A program made the translations under genes and the position numbers. From positions 1-64,000 of the forward strand of contig JBHGYD010000015.1 of the NCBI GenBank assembly GCA_041920415.1: DNA of 64,000 nt. The letters are read 5' to 3'. Shown here one piece after another: positions 9,134 through 16,395 of the stretch. Under the pieces are notes generated by a model. It searched no databases. It saw only the letters and a program-made list of their open reading frames with translations, and was not told the origin of the DNA. The stretch's first letter is position 1. Every line of letters starts with the position of its first letter. The stretch is from JBHGYD01 sp041920415 (GTDB taxonomy: Bacteria; Bacillota; Bacilli; Bacillales; Anoxybacillaceae).

Positions 9134-9541
9134 GTGGAATTAATCCATTTATTGAAAGATAAAGGCATCCTTGTGACAGAACTTGTGAACAAAGGAGAAG
9201 ATTTGCGAAAGAAGTGGGAAGGCCAATTTGCCAACAGCATTAGTTCGCAAGAAAAAAAGTCGATCTATTTTGACCAGTTTTTATGGCATGTGTTCAGTTA
9301 CAAAAAGTTGCCTTGTTTAACGGAAGAAGAGGCAATGAACGCTTTTCATAACGAAACAAAGAACGTTTGTTATGTGTTTTACCAAAACGATCATCACGCG
9401 TATATGTTAACGAATGCTGAAAACTTAAGGGCGGAAGATTTACGAGATGAGCACGATGTATACGTCGTCGATCAACATTTTCAATGGACGTATGTGCAGA
9501 CGCATGAATGGTTTTGCGGACCGTATTTTTATCGCAAATAG
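9134..9541 (+). CDS. DUF4275 family protein
   Basis: The 135-aa product has the DUF4275 pattern: KKWEGQFA near residue 27, then FLWHVFSYKKLPC, YVFYQNDHHAYML, and the C-terminal block DVYVVDQHFQWTYVQTHEWF followed by CGPYFY. No function is established for this family. The GTG start at 9134 has AAAGGAC about 9 nt upstream. It lies just after the helicase fragment and is followed by a terminator. A truncated second copy lies at 12842-12988 with over 100 nt of near identity, so this family was duplicated here. Confidence 0.75.
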   Translation: MELIHLLKDKGILVTELVNKGEDLRKKWEGQFANSISSQEKKSIYFDQFLWHVFSYKKLPCLTEEEAMNAFHNETKNVCYVFYQNDHHAYMLTNAENLRAEDLRDEHDVYVVDQHFQWTYVQTHEWFCGPYFYRK

Positions 9542-9626
9542 TGGTGCGGTGTTGCCGCATGTGATCATTTGTCAAGGCAGGAGTATATTGATTGGAGATA
9601 GAATATTTAAAATTAAAAAGCGATTA

Positions 9627-9666
9627 CACTAATCACTCTTATTGAGCGGTTAGTGCTTTTTTTTTA
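9627..9666 (+). terminator. Rho-independent terminator
   Basis: CACTAATC at 9627-9634 pairs with GGTTAGTG at 9648-9655, followed by a run of ten T. It ends the DUF4275 transcript. The 9667-9920 stretch shows no gene. Confidence 0.75.
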
Positions 9667-9920
9667 TTTATAGGTGTCTGTAAAAGTTTATTAAATGGGA
9701 ACAATGTCATCGCGACTATTACAGATTTTATTACTTTTATCGCATAGGTTGCGTTTTATGTAAATGAAATCTTTATAAATGGTACTAAGAGATATTTTAA
9801 TGACAGAAGCCAATTTGTGCTTCTGTTTTTTATATGCTGACATTATTCGACAGCGTTTTCAACCCATTTTCGATATGCTCATTATATATGTAGCATCTTT
9901 TAGCGGTTGGAGGGAATGGG

Positions 9921-10397
9921 ATGTATCGCTGTCAAAGATGTTTAAAAGTGCTCGTTGTATATCAAGAATTTTGTGATTCATGTAGTCGAAAAAATCGGAA
10001 AAAGAAAAAACAAAATATATCCAATCAACAAATAAAGCAACAAAAGAAAATTTCGTTTGGTCGAACAGAAAAAGGAATGAAGGTGATTGAGCACTTTTTA
10101 TGTGCGATGGAAGAGGTTGAAAAAACACTAAAACTAGTAGAAGAAGTACCTATTTTACATCAGAAATTAAAGGGATTGCTTGCTCAAATGAAAAATTTTG
10201 CATATGAATGTAATCGCTATGAAGTTGTAAGTTCGGATGACATGATAAATGAACAGATGCTTACGATGAGCAATACGAAAAAAATACATACACATTCATT
10301 TCAGCGTTTCGGGTCACCGCGTTCTATTCATGTATCACCTTGTCACGATCGAGCAGGAAAGTACAGATTGGGCGATGGTACTCTTTGGGATGATTGA
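9921..10397 (+). CDS. Hypothetical protein with N-terminal zinc-ribbon-like cysteines
   Basis: No family is recognised. Residues 1-25 contain CQRC and CDSC, a possible four-cysteine zinc site, followed by a strongly basic stretch (RKNRKKKKQ) and a predicted helical middle (EEVEKTLKLVEEVPILHQKL). The C-terminus has scattered H and R. The ATG is well placed after GGAGG at 9908-9912. It is a single gene facing the peptidase gene. It could bind nucleic acid through the basic segment, but this is only inferred from composition. Confidence 0.6.
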   Translation: MYRCQRCLKVLVVYQEFCDSCSRKNRKKKKQNISNQQIKQQKKISFGRTEKGMKVIEHFLCAMEEVEKTLKLVEEVPILHQKLKGLLAQMKNFAYECNRYEVVSSDDMINEQMLTMSNTKKIHTHSFQRFGSPRSIHVSPCHDRAGKYRLGDGTLWDD

Positions 10398-10454
10398 GTG
10401 AAAATCGGAATCGATATCTCATTCTAGTCATGTATGGACAGATCATATTTCTCT

Positions 10455-10487
10455 AGAACCCAATCGGCAAACAGCCGATTGGGTTCT
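10455..10487. terminator. Perfect 14-bp hairpin between convergent genes
   Basis: AGAACCCAATCGGC at 10455-10468 pairs with 10474-10487 around a 5-nt loop. A clear T tract is lacking on both sides, so its strength as an intrinsic terminator is uncertain. It sits 5 bp from the end of the minus-strand peptidase gene. Confidence 0.55.
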
Positions 10488-10492
10488 GAGTA

Positions 10493-11818
10493 TTAGCGGA
10501 AGGAAAGTCGCATTTCTTTGTTGATGAGCTGGCGGTCAAAGACGGTTTCGAGCAGGTGGATCGTTTCAAGCGTTGCTTTGTAGTCGAGCGTTTCGTCATC
10601 CGTATGTTCGTTTTGGTAGCCAACGGATAAGTTGACGGATGGAATGCCGTGTTCTGCGAATATTTTCGCATCACTTGATCCGCCTTTTGTCATTTTCCAG
10701 TCGGGCATGCCAGCGATTTCGCCTGCTTTTTCGAAAATTCGTCCATAATCTTCCGAACAAAACGGCACAATGCCTGCCCAAGAGGTGACGATGTCTCTTG
10801 TTCCGCGCCGATCGACGACGATAGCGGCATCGACGTCTTGTAAAAACGTTGGATCGATATGTCGAGCGCCGCGGCAGCCAAATTCTTCTTCGACGGTGAA
10901 GGCGATTTTAAGCGTGCCTTTGAAATGAGTGTAACGAATCGTGTCCAGCAGTTCTAAAATGACGGCGATGCCGGCGCGGTCATCTGCACCTAATATTCCC
11001 GCTGAGCTTTTTAAAATCGTGCGGTCTTCAATAATTTCCCGTTGCGGGTGAAAAGTGTACACCGTATCCATATGCGCGGAAAGCAAAATCGTTGGTCCGT
11101 CTCCGCAATGGACGGAGGCGAGCAAATTGCCGTATGCATCAATCTCGAGCCAATCGGTGCTTGTTCGTAATTGTCGGTATAAAAATTGACGAATAGCGTG
11201 CTCCTTTCCGCTGCTTCCTCGAATAGAAAGAAGTTTGAACAAGCGTGCTTGCAATTTTTCGAGCCGATACGCAGTCAGCATTTCTGGGTTTTTCCATACG
11301 GCATATAAACGTTCGGCGATGGTGAGAAGCTGGTCAATCTCACCGTGTTTGTAATAAAATTTCGCTTTTTTCGCTTCGAATTTAACTTTTACATTGCTTG
11401 GGGTGCAAGCGCGAATGATCGAGATTTGTTCGTATGACAATTCTTCTAGAAAATAAATAGTTGCCGCGCGTTGACTGTGGCCGTCACAGCTATATACAGT
11501 ATAAATGTGCAGCATGTTGAGCCAACGGACGATGCCGCGAATGTAAGGATCGATTTGGATGAGTGGAAGTTCATCTTTTGTTGGATCGATAAGGGATTCC
11601 ATCCCCGGAATGGTATTGTTTCGCCTTACAATGTTTTGAGCTGTTTTTTGCAGTGCTTCCATCCATTCTGTTTCGGAAACGGTGTCGAGTTGTTTTCCAC
11701 TTTGTTGAAGTAAAATAAATGTGCATGTGAGCCATTGTGATAATGTTCCTTCTTCTAAGTCGTATGGAAGGAATCCGTGGCGAATGAAAAGATTGTTCCA
11801 GTTTGTCATATTTTCCAT
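10493..11818 (-). CDS. M20/M42-like zinc metallopeptidase with extra N-terminal domain
   Basis: The C-terminal 240 residues are a di-zinc peptidase or amidohydrolase: LLSAHMDTV, GADDRAGIA, FTVEEEFGCRG, VVDRRG and NEHTDDE supply the metal ligands and catalytic acids. It would remove N-terminal residues from peptides or hydrolyse similar amides in the cytoplasm. The first about 190 residues are not part of the usual peptidase and contain YSCDGHSQRAATIYF, which I cannot assign. At 441 aa it is longer than a simple aminopeptidase. The ATG has AAAGGAG upstream on the minus strand. It is divergent from the TPR protein gene, with an 81-bp shared promoter region. Confidence 0.75.
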   Translation of the reverse strand: MENMTNWNNLFIRHGFLPYDLEEGTLSQWLTCTFILLQQSGKQLDTVSETEWMEALQKTAQNIVRRNNTIPGMESLIDPTKDELPLIQIDPYIRGIVRWLNMLHIYTVYSCDGHSQRAATIYFLEELSYEQISIIRACTPSNVKVKFEAKKAKFYYKHGEIDQLLTIAERLYAVWKNPEMLTAYRLEKLQARLFKLLSIRGSSGKEHAIRQFLYRQLRTSTDWLEIDAYGNLLASVHCGDGPTILLSAHMDTVYTFHPQREIIEDRTILKSSAGILGADDRAGIAVILELLDTIRYTHFKGTLKIAFTVEEEFGCRGARHIDPTFLQDVDAAIVVDRRGTRDIVTSWAGIVPFCSEDYGRIFEKAGEIAGMPDWKMTKGGSSDAKIFAEHGIPSVNLSVGYQNEHTDDETLDYKATLETIHLLETVFDRQLINKEMRLSFR

Positions 11819-11899
11819 CTCCTTTTTTATGTTTTACAATTTCACTATACACAACGAACTGTGACGGCCTGTCACACAACGTCTAAGGGGGATTGTGTT

Positions 11900-12823
11900 A
11901 TGCAGGAGCATTTGTTTCTTCCGCATCATGAAGAAAGAAGATTAATAGAGGAATTGAGAGGGGAGAAGGATCCCAAGCGGCGCCAAGAACTTAAAAAAGA
12001 GCTCATCCATTTGTATATTTATTTTGGGGAACATTTCAAAATGACGAATCAGCCCGATCCGCAACAAGCCAAAAAATATTTGCAAAAAGTGTTGAAACTA
12101 CAAGAGGATCACCCTGTTGCTCACTATCGGCTCGCTCATCTTTATCTCAAAGAGAAAGAGTATACGAAAGCGGCGTATCATTTTGACCGTGCACTCACGG
12201 GTTCACGTGAGGAAGAATTAAATGAAACGCAAAAGATGTTGACCCATATGTTTTTAGTTAATTGCGGGATTTTTATTGCGTCCAACGCTTTAGAACAAAT
12301 CGAACACATGGAAGAGGCTCCGTACGATGAAGAAAAGATTGAACGATATCGAAATCATATTTTTCTTTGGAGAAAAGAGGGGTTAGATAGAGCGTTGTAT
12401 CGCATTATCACGCCAGAAATAGATGAACCGGTTCCGGAAGAGCAATATTTTTTGCGGCAAGAACAGTTAGAGCCGCATGAAGTGATGCTTTGCATTAGTG
12501 AAAGGGAAGAAATTTTCGTTAAATTTCAATCTGAAAAAAAGACTTTAGATATTCAATCTTTTTATCTTTTGTGCATGCTTCTTCGCAGCGAGCAGGCGCT
12601 GACGGTGGAAGAGATTAAAACGAAGCTGTTTGACGACTTTTTAGAAAAAGCAGTGACAGATGCCGCGATTCGGAAGATGTTTGAACGATTGCGGGAACGC
12701 CTTCCATTTTGGGATGACATCATTGAAACGGTGTCGATTGGCAATAAAGTGGCGCGAAAACGAAAGGAGGGGATTTCCTATTGTATTTTTTGCCGTGCGA
12801 GCGATGTGTTTCCAGGGGAATAA
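11900..12823 (+). CDS. Tetratricopeptide-repeat protein with C-terminal helical domain
   Basis: Residues about 50-110 carry TPR-like helices: PQQAKKYLQKVLKLQEDHPV, then AHYRLAHLYLKEKEYTKAAY and HFDRAL. The C-terminal 100 residues (SFYLLCMLLRSEQALTVEEI onward) look like a winged-helix or effector domain as found in some response regulators, but no DNA-binding family is certain. I chose ATG 11900 after AAGGGGGAT; the open frame runs further upstream without a start signal. No partner gene is evident, apart from the truncated DUF4275 copy directly downstream. Confidence 0.65.
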   Translation: MQEHLFLPHHEERRLIEELRGEKDPKRRQELKKELIHLYIYFGEHFKMTNQPDPQQAKKYLQKVLKLQEDHPVAHYRLAHLYLKEKEYTKAAYHFDRALTGSREEELNETQKMLTHMFLVNCGIFIASNALEQIEHMEEAPYDEEKIERYRNHIFLWRKEGLDRALYRIITPEIDEPVPEEQYFLRQEQLEPHEVMLCISEREEIFVKFQSEKKTLDIQSFYLLCMLLRSEQALTVEEIKTKLFDDFLEKAVTDAAIRKMFERLRERLPFWDDIIETVSIGNKVARKRKEGISYCIFCRASDVFPGE

Positions 12824-12841
12824 AAAGGATGACGAGAAGGA

Positions 12842-12988
12842 ATGAAAATGGACTTAATCGATGCGCTGCGACATAAAGGCATCCTTGTGACGGAATTTAT
12901 GAACAAAGGAGAAGATTTGCGGAAGAAGTGGGAAGGCCAATTTGCCAACAGCATTAGTTCGCAAGAAAAAAAGTTGATCTATTTTTAA
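12842..12988 (+). pseudogene. Truncated DUF4275 gene copy
   Basis: The 48-codon frame ends at KKLIYF with TAA, while the complete copy at 9134-9541 continues with DQFLWHVFS. From about 12875 to 12985 the DNA is almost identical to 9154-9265, and then the sequences part abruptly. Similarity begins only a few codons into the gene. The sharp 3' junction points to recombination or insertion rather than slow decay. Confidence 0.8.
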
Positions 12989-13068
12989 TGGCCTCCGTTT
13001 TGATGTGCAAAGTCGTTAAAACATGAATAAATGACAAGTCCATTAACACAGTGTTTGACAAATCAAAC

Positions 13069-13095
13069 GGCAGTGAGCGACCCACTGCCTTTTTC
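13069..13095 (+). terminator. Rho-independent terminator
   Basis: GGCAGTG at 13069-13075 pairs with CACTGCC at 13083-13089, followed by a T tract. It lies between the truncated DUF4275 copy and the convergent oxidoreductase gene. Confidence 0.7.
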
Positions 13096-13116
13096 AGCTT
13101 GCCTCACAACGATCAG

Positions 13117-14100
13117 TTAGCCATTTCGAACGGTCAATAACACTTTTCCTGTGCTATTTCTGCTTTCGACCCAACGATGTGCCTCTACTGCTTCTTCGAG
13201 TGCAAACTTCTTTCCAATCTTCATTTTCAAGCGTCCTTCCGCCAAATAGCGGAGAACATGATCTGCTGCATTATGTAAGAGGTGGGGGCGTTCTTTTCTT
13301 GTCGTACCTAAGCTAAAGCCGAGAACAGAGCGACAACTAGAATGTAAATCTTTGGTTTGAAAACGTCCAACGTGACCACTAGAGTTTCCAAAGTGAACTA
13401 ACCTTCCGTACATAGCGAGGCATTCAAGACTTTTTTCTGATACTTGACCAGAGATCGAATCTAATATTACGTCAGCCCCTCGACCATTCGTTAATTCCAT
13501 TACTTTTTCGGCAAAATCAACATCCTCGTAGCAAATCACATGATCGGCACCCGCGTCTAAAGCCGTTGCAATCTTTGTGGTACTGCCTACTGTGCCGATC
13601 ACACAACCCGCACCTAAAATTTTGGCTAACTGGATTGCTGTTGTTCCAACTCCGCCAGCTGCCGCGTGAATAAGAACCGTTTCACCTGGTTCTAATCTTG
13701 CAACATCTGCAAGTAACTTAAAAGCAGTGAAAGAAACAACAGGGCAAGCTGCCGCCGTGTCAAAATCAACATTATCAGGAATTGCGAAAGTAAGAATTTC
13801 ATCCACCACCACATACTCAGCGTAGGAACCCATCTTAGGAAACGCAATGACTCGCTGTCCTTCAGTAAAGCGCTTAACATCAGATCCGACTTTTTCAACA
13901 ACCCCCGCTACGTCGAGACCTGGAATGAACGGAAGTTTTCCTGAGCCTTTTTTTCCGTATCTGGACTTAATATCAGCAAAATTCACGCTGGTCGCCTCAA
14001 CTCGAATTAGAACTTGATTAGAGGTTATCGACGGTATGTCGACGGTCGTACACTTCAAAACTTCAGGAGGACCGAATTCAGTAACTAAAATGGCTCTCAC
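13117..14100 (-). CDS. NADPH:quinone oxidoreductase (zinc-less MDR family)
   Basis: This is a medium-chain dehydrogenase/reductase of the quinone oxidoreductase branch. It has the N-terminal GroES-like fold (FGPPEVLKCTTVDIPSI), the segment GLDVAGVVEKVGSDVKRF, and the nucleotide-binding motif AAAGGVGTTAIQLAKILGA at about residue 145. The zinc-ligand pattern of alcohol dehydrogenases is missing, as expected for this branch. At 327 aa it is full length. On the minus strand the ATG is preceded by GGAGGTATT. It stands alone; the substrate (quinone or a reactive enal) cannot be told. Confidence 0.85.
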   Translation of the reverse strand: MRAILVTEFGPPEVLKCTTVDIPSITSNQVLIRVEATSVNFADIKSRYGKKGSGKLPFIPGLDVAGVVEKVGSDVKRFTEGQRVIAFPKMGSYAEYVVVDEILTFAIPDNVDFDTAAACPVVSFTAFKLLADVARLEPGETVLIHAAAGGVGTTAIQLAKILGAGCVIGTVGSTTKIATALDAGADHVICYEDVDFAEKVMELTNGRGADVILDSISGQVSEKSLECLAMYGRLVHFGNSSGHVGRFQTKDLHSSCRSVLGFSLGTTRKERPHLLHNAADHVLRYLAEGRLKMKIGKKFALEEAVEAHRWVESRNSTGKVLLTVRNG

Positions 14101-14251
14101 AATAATACCTCCAATGATAGAAAGTTTAGTTTATTAAGAAAATTCGTTTTACATATTTTACAACAGAATAGTTGGTTTACGACACAATTAATTTTTAATG
14201 AGTATGAATCATAATGAACCTTTTCAAAAACCGCAAAATGAACAAAATCAC

Positions 14252-14270
14252 CCCCGCTATATAGGCGGGG
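14252..14270. repeat. GC-rich hairpin in an intergenic scar
   Basis: CCCCGC at 14252-14257 pairs with GCGGGG at 14265-14270, followed by TTTATT. It lies upstream of the oxidoreductase gene and next to an insertion-sequence remnant, and could be part of that element's end. Confidence 0.45.
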
Positions 14271-14309
14271 TTTATTCGTAGGAAGAGATGTTGAAAAACA
14301 AATATAAAT

Positions 14310-14495
14310 AAAAACGTGACCACCTCGATTGGGAATTATATACAGGAAACGAAAAATCAACTCTCAAGGGGTGGACACCATTATGATTTCGAATGTGTTT
14401 GTGTTTACCGGATGCAGCGAAAGGGATGGGGATAAAGGATATTGTCGATCTCACTTGGCTTGTCGAGGAAATTCGAAAGCGGATGAAAGATTGAA
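14310..14495 (+). mobile_element. IS remnant (left end and fused transposase scrap)
   Basis: The segment CCACCTC...ATTATATACAG...CAAGGGGTGGACAC then ATGATTTC at 14384 matches, with substitutions, the IS end at 51100-51170. The pairing of CCACCTC with GGGGTGG suggests a terminal hairpin. A later piece, LPDAAKGMGIKDIVDLTWLV then EEIRKRMKD and stop (about 14408-14494), is in another frame and looks like a transposase fragment joined by an internal deletion. The IS family was not settled. From 14496 to 14640 nothing else is seen. Confidence 0.6.
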
Positions 14496-14692
14496 TGACT
14501 AAAAGGTTAGGAATCTCATCGCTCTGCATTCCGCCTAAAGTATGGGTTATTTCATTGACGATGAGACTTGTTATGATATGTTACGTGGTCCCTGAATGAT
14601 TTTGCCTTTGTTACAGCTTTTGTTTTTGATAGGAAATAATTGTTTTAAAAAAATGACAATAATGTGACAGACAAAATGATATTTACTTTACA

Positions 14693-14721
14693 TTGAATCC
14701 TTGTTGTAAGCGCTTTAATAT
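14693..14721 (+). promoter_or_regulatory. mtlA SigA promoter with overlapping cre site
   Basis: TTGAAT at 14693-14698 and TAATAT at 14716-14721 are separated by 17 bp. A CcpA-type cre element, TGTAAGCGCTTTA at 14705-14717, lies in the spacer and reaches the -10 box, so CcpA binding would block the polymerase under glucose. The direct repeats of TGACA upstream (14654-14672) could be MtlR-binding sequence, by analogy with other Bacillus mtl promoters. Confidence 0.75.
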
Positions 14722-14761
14722 TAAGCTATGAAAGCGCCATACAGAAAAGGAGGAAAACAAA

Positions 14762-16186
14762 ATGATGAATACAGCGGAAAATCAAACAAGCTTCCGTGTG
14801 AAGATTCAACGTTTTGGTAGTTATTTAAGCGGAATGATTATGCCCAATATCGGGGCGTTTATTGCTTGGGGAATTATTACAGCGTTATTTATCCCGACAG
14901 GATGGTTGCCAAACGAATCGTTTGCAAAACTCGTTGGTCCAATGATTACGTATTTATTGCCATTATTGATCGGTTATACGGGCGGGAAAATGATTTATGA
15001 TGTTCGCGGAGGAGTCGTTGGTGCGACGGCAACGATGGGGGTTGTTGTCGGTGCGGACATCCCAATGTTCCTTGGAGCGATGATCATGGGACCGCTTGGC
15101 GGTTACTTAATCAAAAAATTTGACGAACGGATTCATGGAAAAGTTAAACAAGGTTTTGAAATGTTAGTCAACAACTTTTCAGCCGGAATTCTTGGCGGAT
15201 TGTTAACGTTAGTAGCGTTCAAAGGTGTTGGTCCGGTTGTTTTAGGGCTAAATAAAACGTTAGCGGCTGGTGTAGAAGCGATCGTCAATATGAAATTATT
15301 GCCTCTGGCTAATATTTTTATCGAACCTGCGAAAGTATTATTCTTAAACAATGCGATTAACCACGGAATTTTAAGTCCGCTCGGTGCGGAACAGGCAGCG
15401 AAAGCCGGAAAATCGATTTTATTTTTACTTGAAACAAATCCAGGACCGGGACTTGGTATTTTGCTTGCGTATTGGTTATTCGGAAAAGGAACAGCGAAGC
15501 AGTCTGCTCCGGGTGCAGTGATTATTCATTTCCTTGGTGGGATTCACGAAATTTACTTCCCGTATATCTTAATGAAACCGATTTTAATTTTAGCAGCAAT
15601 TGCCGGTGGAGTAAGCGGCGTGTTCACTTTTACGATTTTCCATGCAGGGCTTGTTGCGGTGCCATCTCCAGGAAGTATTGTTGCTCTACTCGCGATGACA
15701 CCGAGAGGAAATTACCTTGGCGTACTAGCAGGTGTGTTCGTGGCAGCAGCTGTTTCGTTCATTGTTGCATCGTTCTTCTTAAAATCTGCCAAGAATAATG
15801 AAGAAGAGGAAGATTTGAATAAGGCCGCGGAAAAAATGCAGCAATTAAAAGGAAAGAAAAGCGAGGTTGCTGCGGCATTACAAACAAAAACAACGATTCC
15901 AGTAAACGTGAAAAAAATCGTTTTTGCGTGCGATGCCGGAATGGGTTCGAGCGCAATGGGCGCTTCGATCATGCGAAATAAAGTACAAAAAGCGGGGGTA
16001 GACATTGAAGTAACGAATACGTCTATTAATCAGCTTCCGCAAGATGCAGATGTTGTCATTACGCATCAAAATTTAACCGATCGCGCGAAAGAAAAATTGC
16101 CAAATGCTTATCACGTGTCTGTTGAAAATTTCTTAAACAGCCCGAAATATGATGAACTGATTCAGACGTTAAAAGAAGAAAGATAG
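14762..16186 (+). CDS. mtlA: PTS mannitol-specific transporter subunit IICB
   Basis: This membrane protein takes up mannitol and phosphorylates it to mannitol-1-phosphate. The IIC part (residues about 15-340) has many hydrophobic helices, with NIGAFIAWGIITALFIPTGW and GGIHEIYFPYI as recognisable blocks. The IIB part carries the phospho-cysteine loop IVFACDAGMGSSAMGAS at about residue 380. At 474 aa it lacks the IIA domain, which is encoded separately by mtlF. AAGGAGG is 8 nt before the ATG. It is followed by its own terminator, then mtlR. Confidence 0.96.
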   Translation: MMNTAENQTSFRVKIQRFGSYLSGMIMPNIGAFIAWGIITALFIPTGWLPNESFAKLVGPMITYLLPLLIGYTGGKMIYDVRGGVVGATATMGVVVGADIPMFLGAMIMGPLGGYLIKKFDERIHGKVKQGFEMLVNNFSAGILGGLLTLVAFKGVGPVVLGLNKTLAAGVEAIVNMKLLPLANIFIEPAKVLFLNNAINHGILSPLGAEQAAKAGKSILFLLETNPGPGLGILLAYWLFGKGTAKQSAPGAVIIHFLGGIHEIYFPYILMKPILILAAIAGGVSGVFTFTIFHAGLVAVPSPGSIVALLAMTPRGNYLGVLAGVFVAAAVSFIVASFFLKSAKNNEEEEDLNKAAEKMQQLKGKKSEVAAALQTKTTIPVNVKKIVFACDAGMGSSAMGASIMRNKVQKAGVDIEVTNTSINQLPQDADVVITHQNLTDRAKEKLPNAYHVSVENFLNSPKYDELIQTLKEER

Positions 16187-16196
16187 CTATGTTGAC

Positions 16197-16233
16197 AAAA
16201 AGGTAAGTACATGTTCGTTACTTACCTTTTTGC
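16197..16233 (+). terminator. Terminator after mtlA
   Basis: AAAAAGGTAAGTA at about 16197-16209 pairs with TACTTACCTTTTT around 16219-16231. The symmetrical A and T tracts make it a likely bidirectional stop, so mtlR needs its own promoter. Confidence 0.75.
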
Positions 16234-16297
16234 ATGATCAACATCATCATTTAAAAAATGTCAACAACGTCGAGGACGAAAAAAAACTTTTTATTTG

Positions 16298-16326
16298 TTG
16301 TCATAAGCTAGAAAAAGCTCTACAAT
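16298..16326 (+). promoter_or_regulatory. mtlR promoter
   Basis: TTGTCA at 16298-16303 and TACAAT at 16321-16326 are separated by exactly 17 bp, a good SigA promoter about 70 bp before the mtlR start codon. Confidence 0.65.
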
Positions 16327-16395
16327 TCGTCTTGAAAGGCGATGTTTATTCTAAATCTTGTCAACAATGGTTGCTTAAGACGGGGAGGTGAACAA

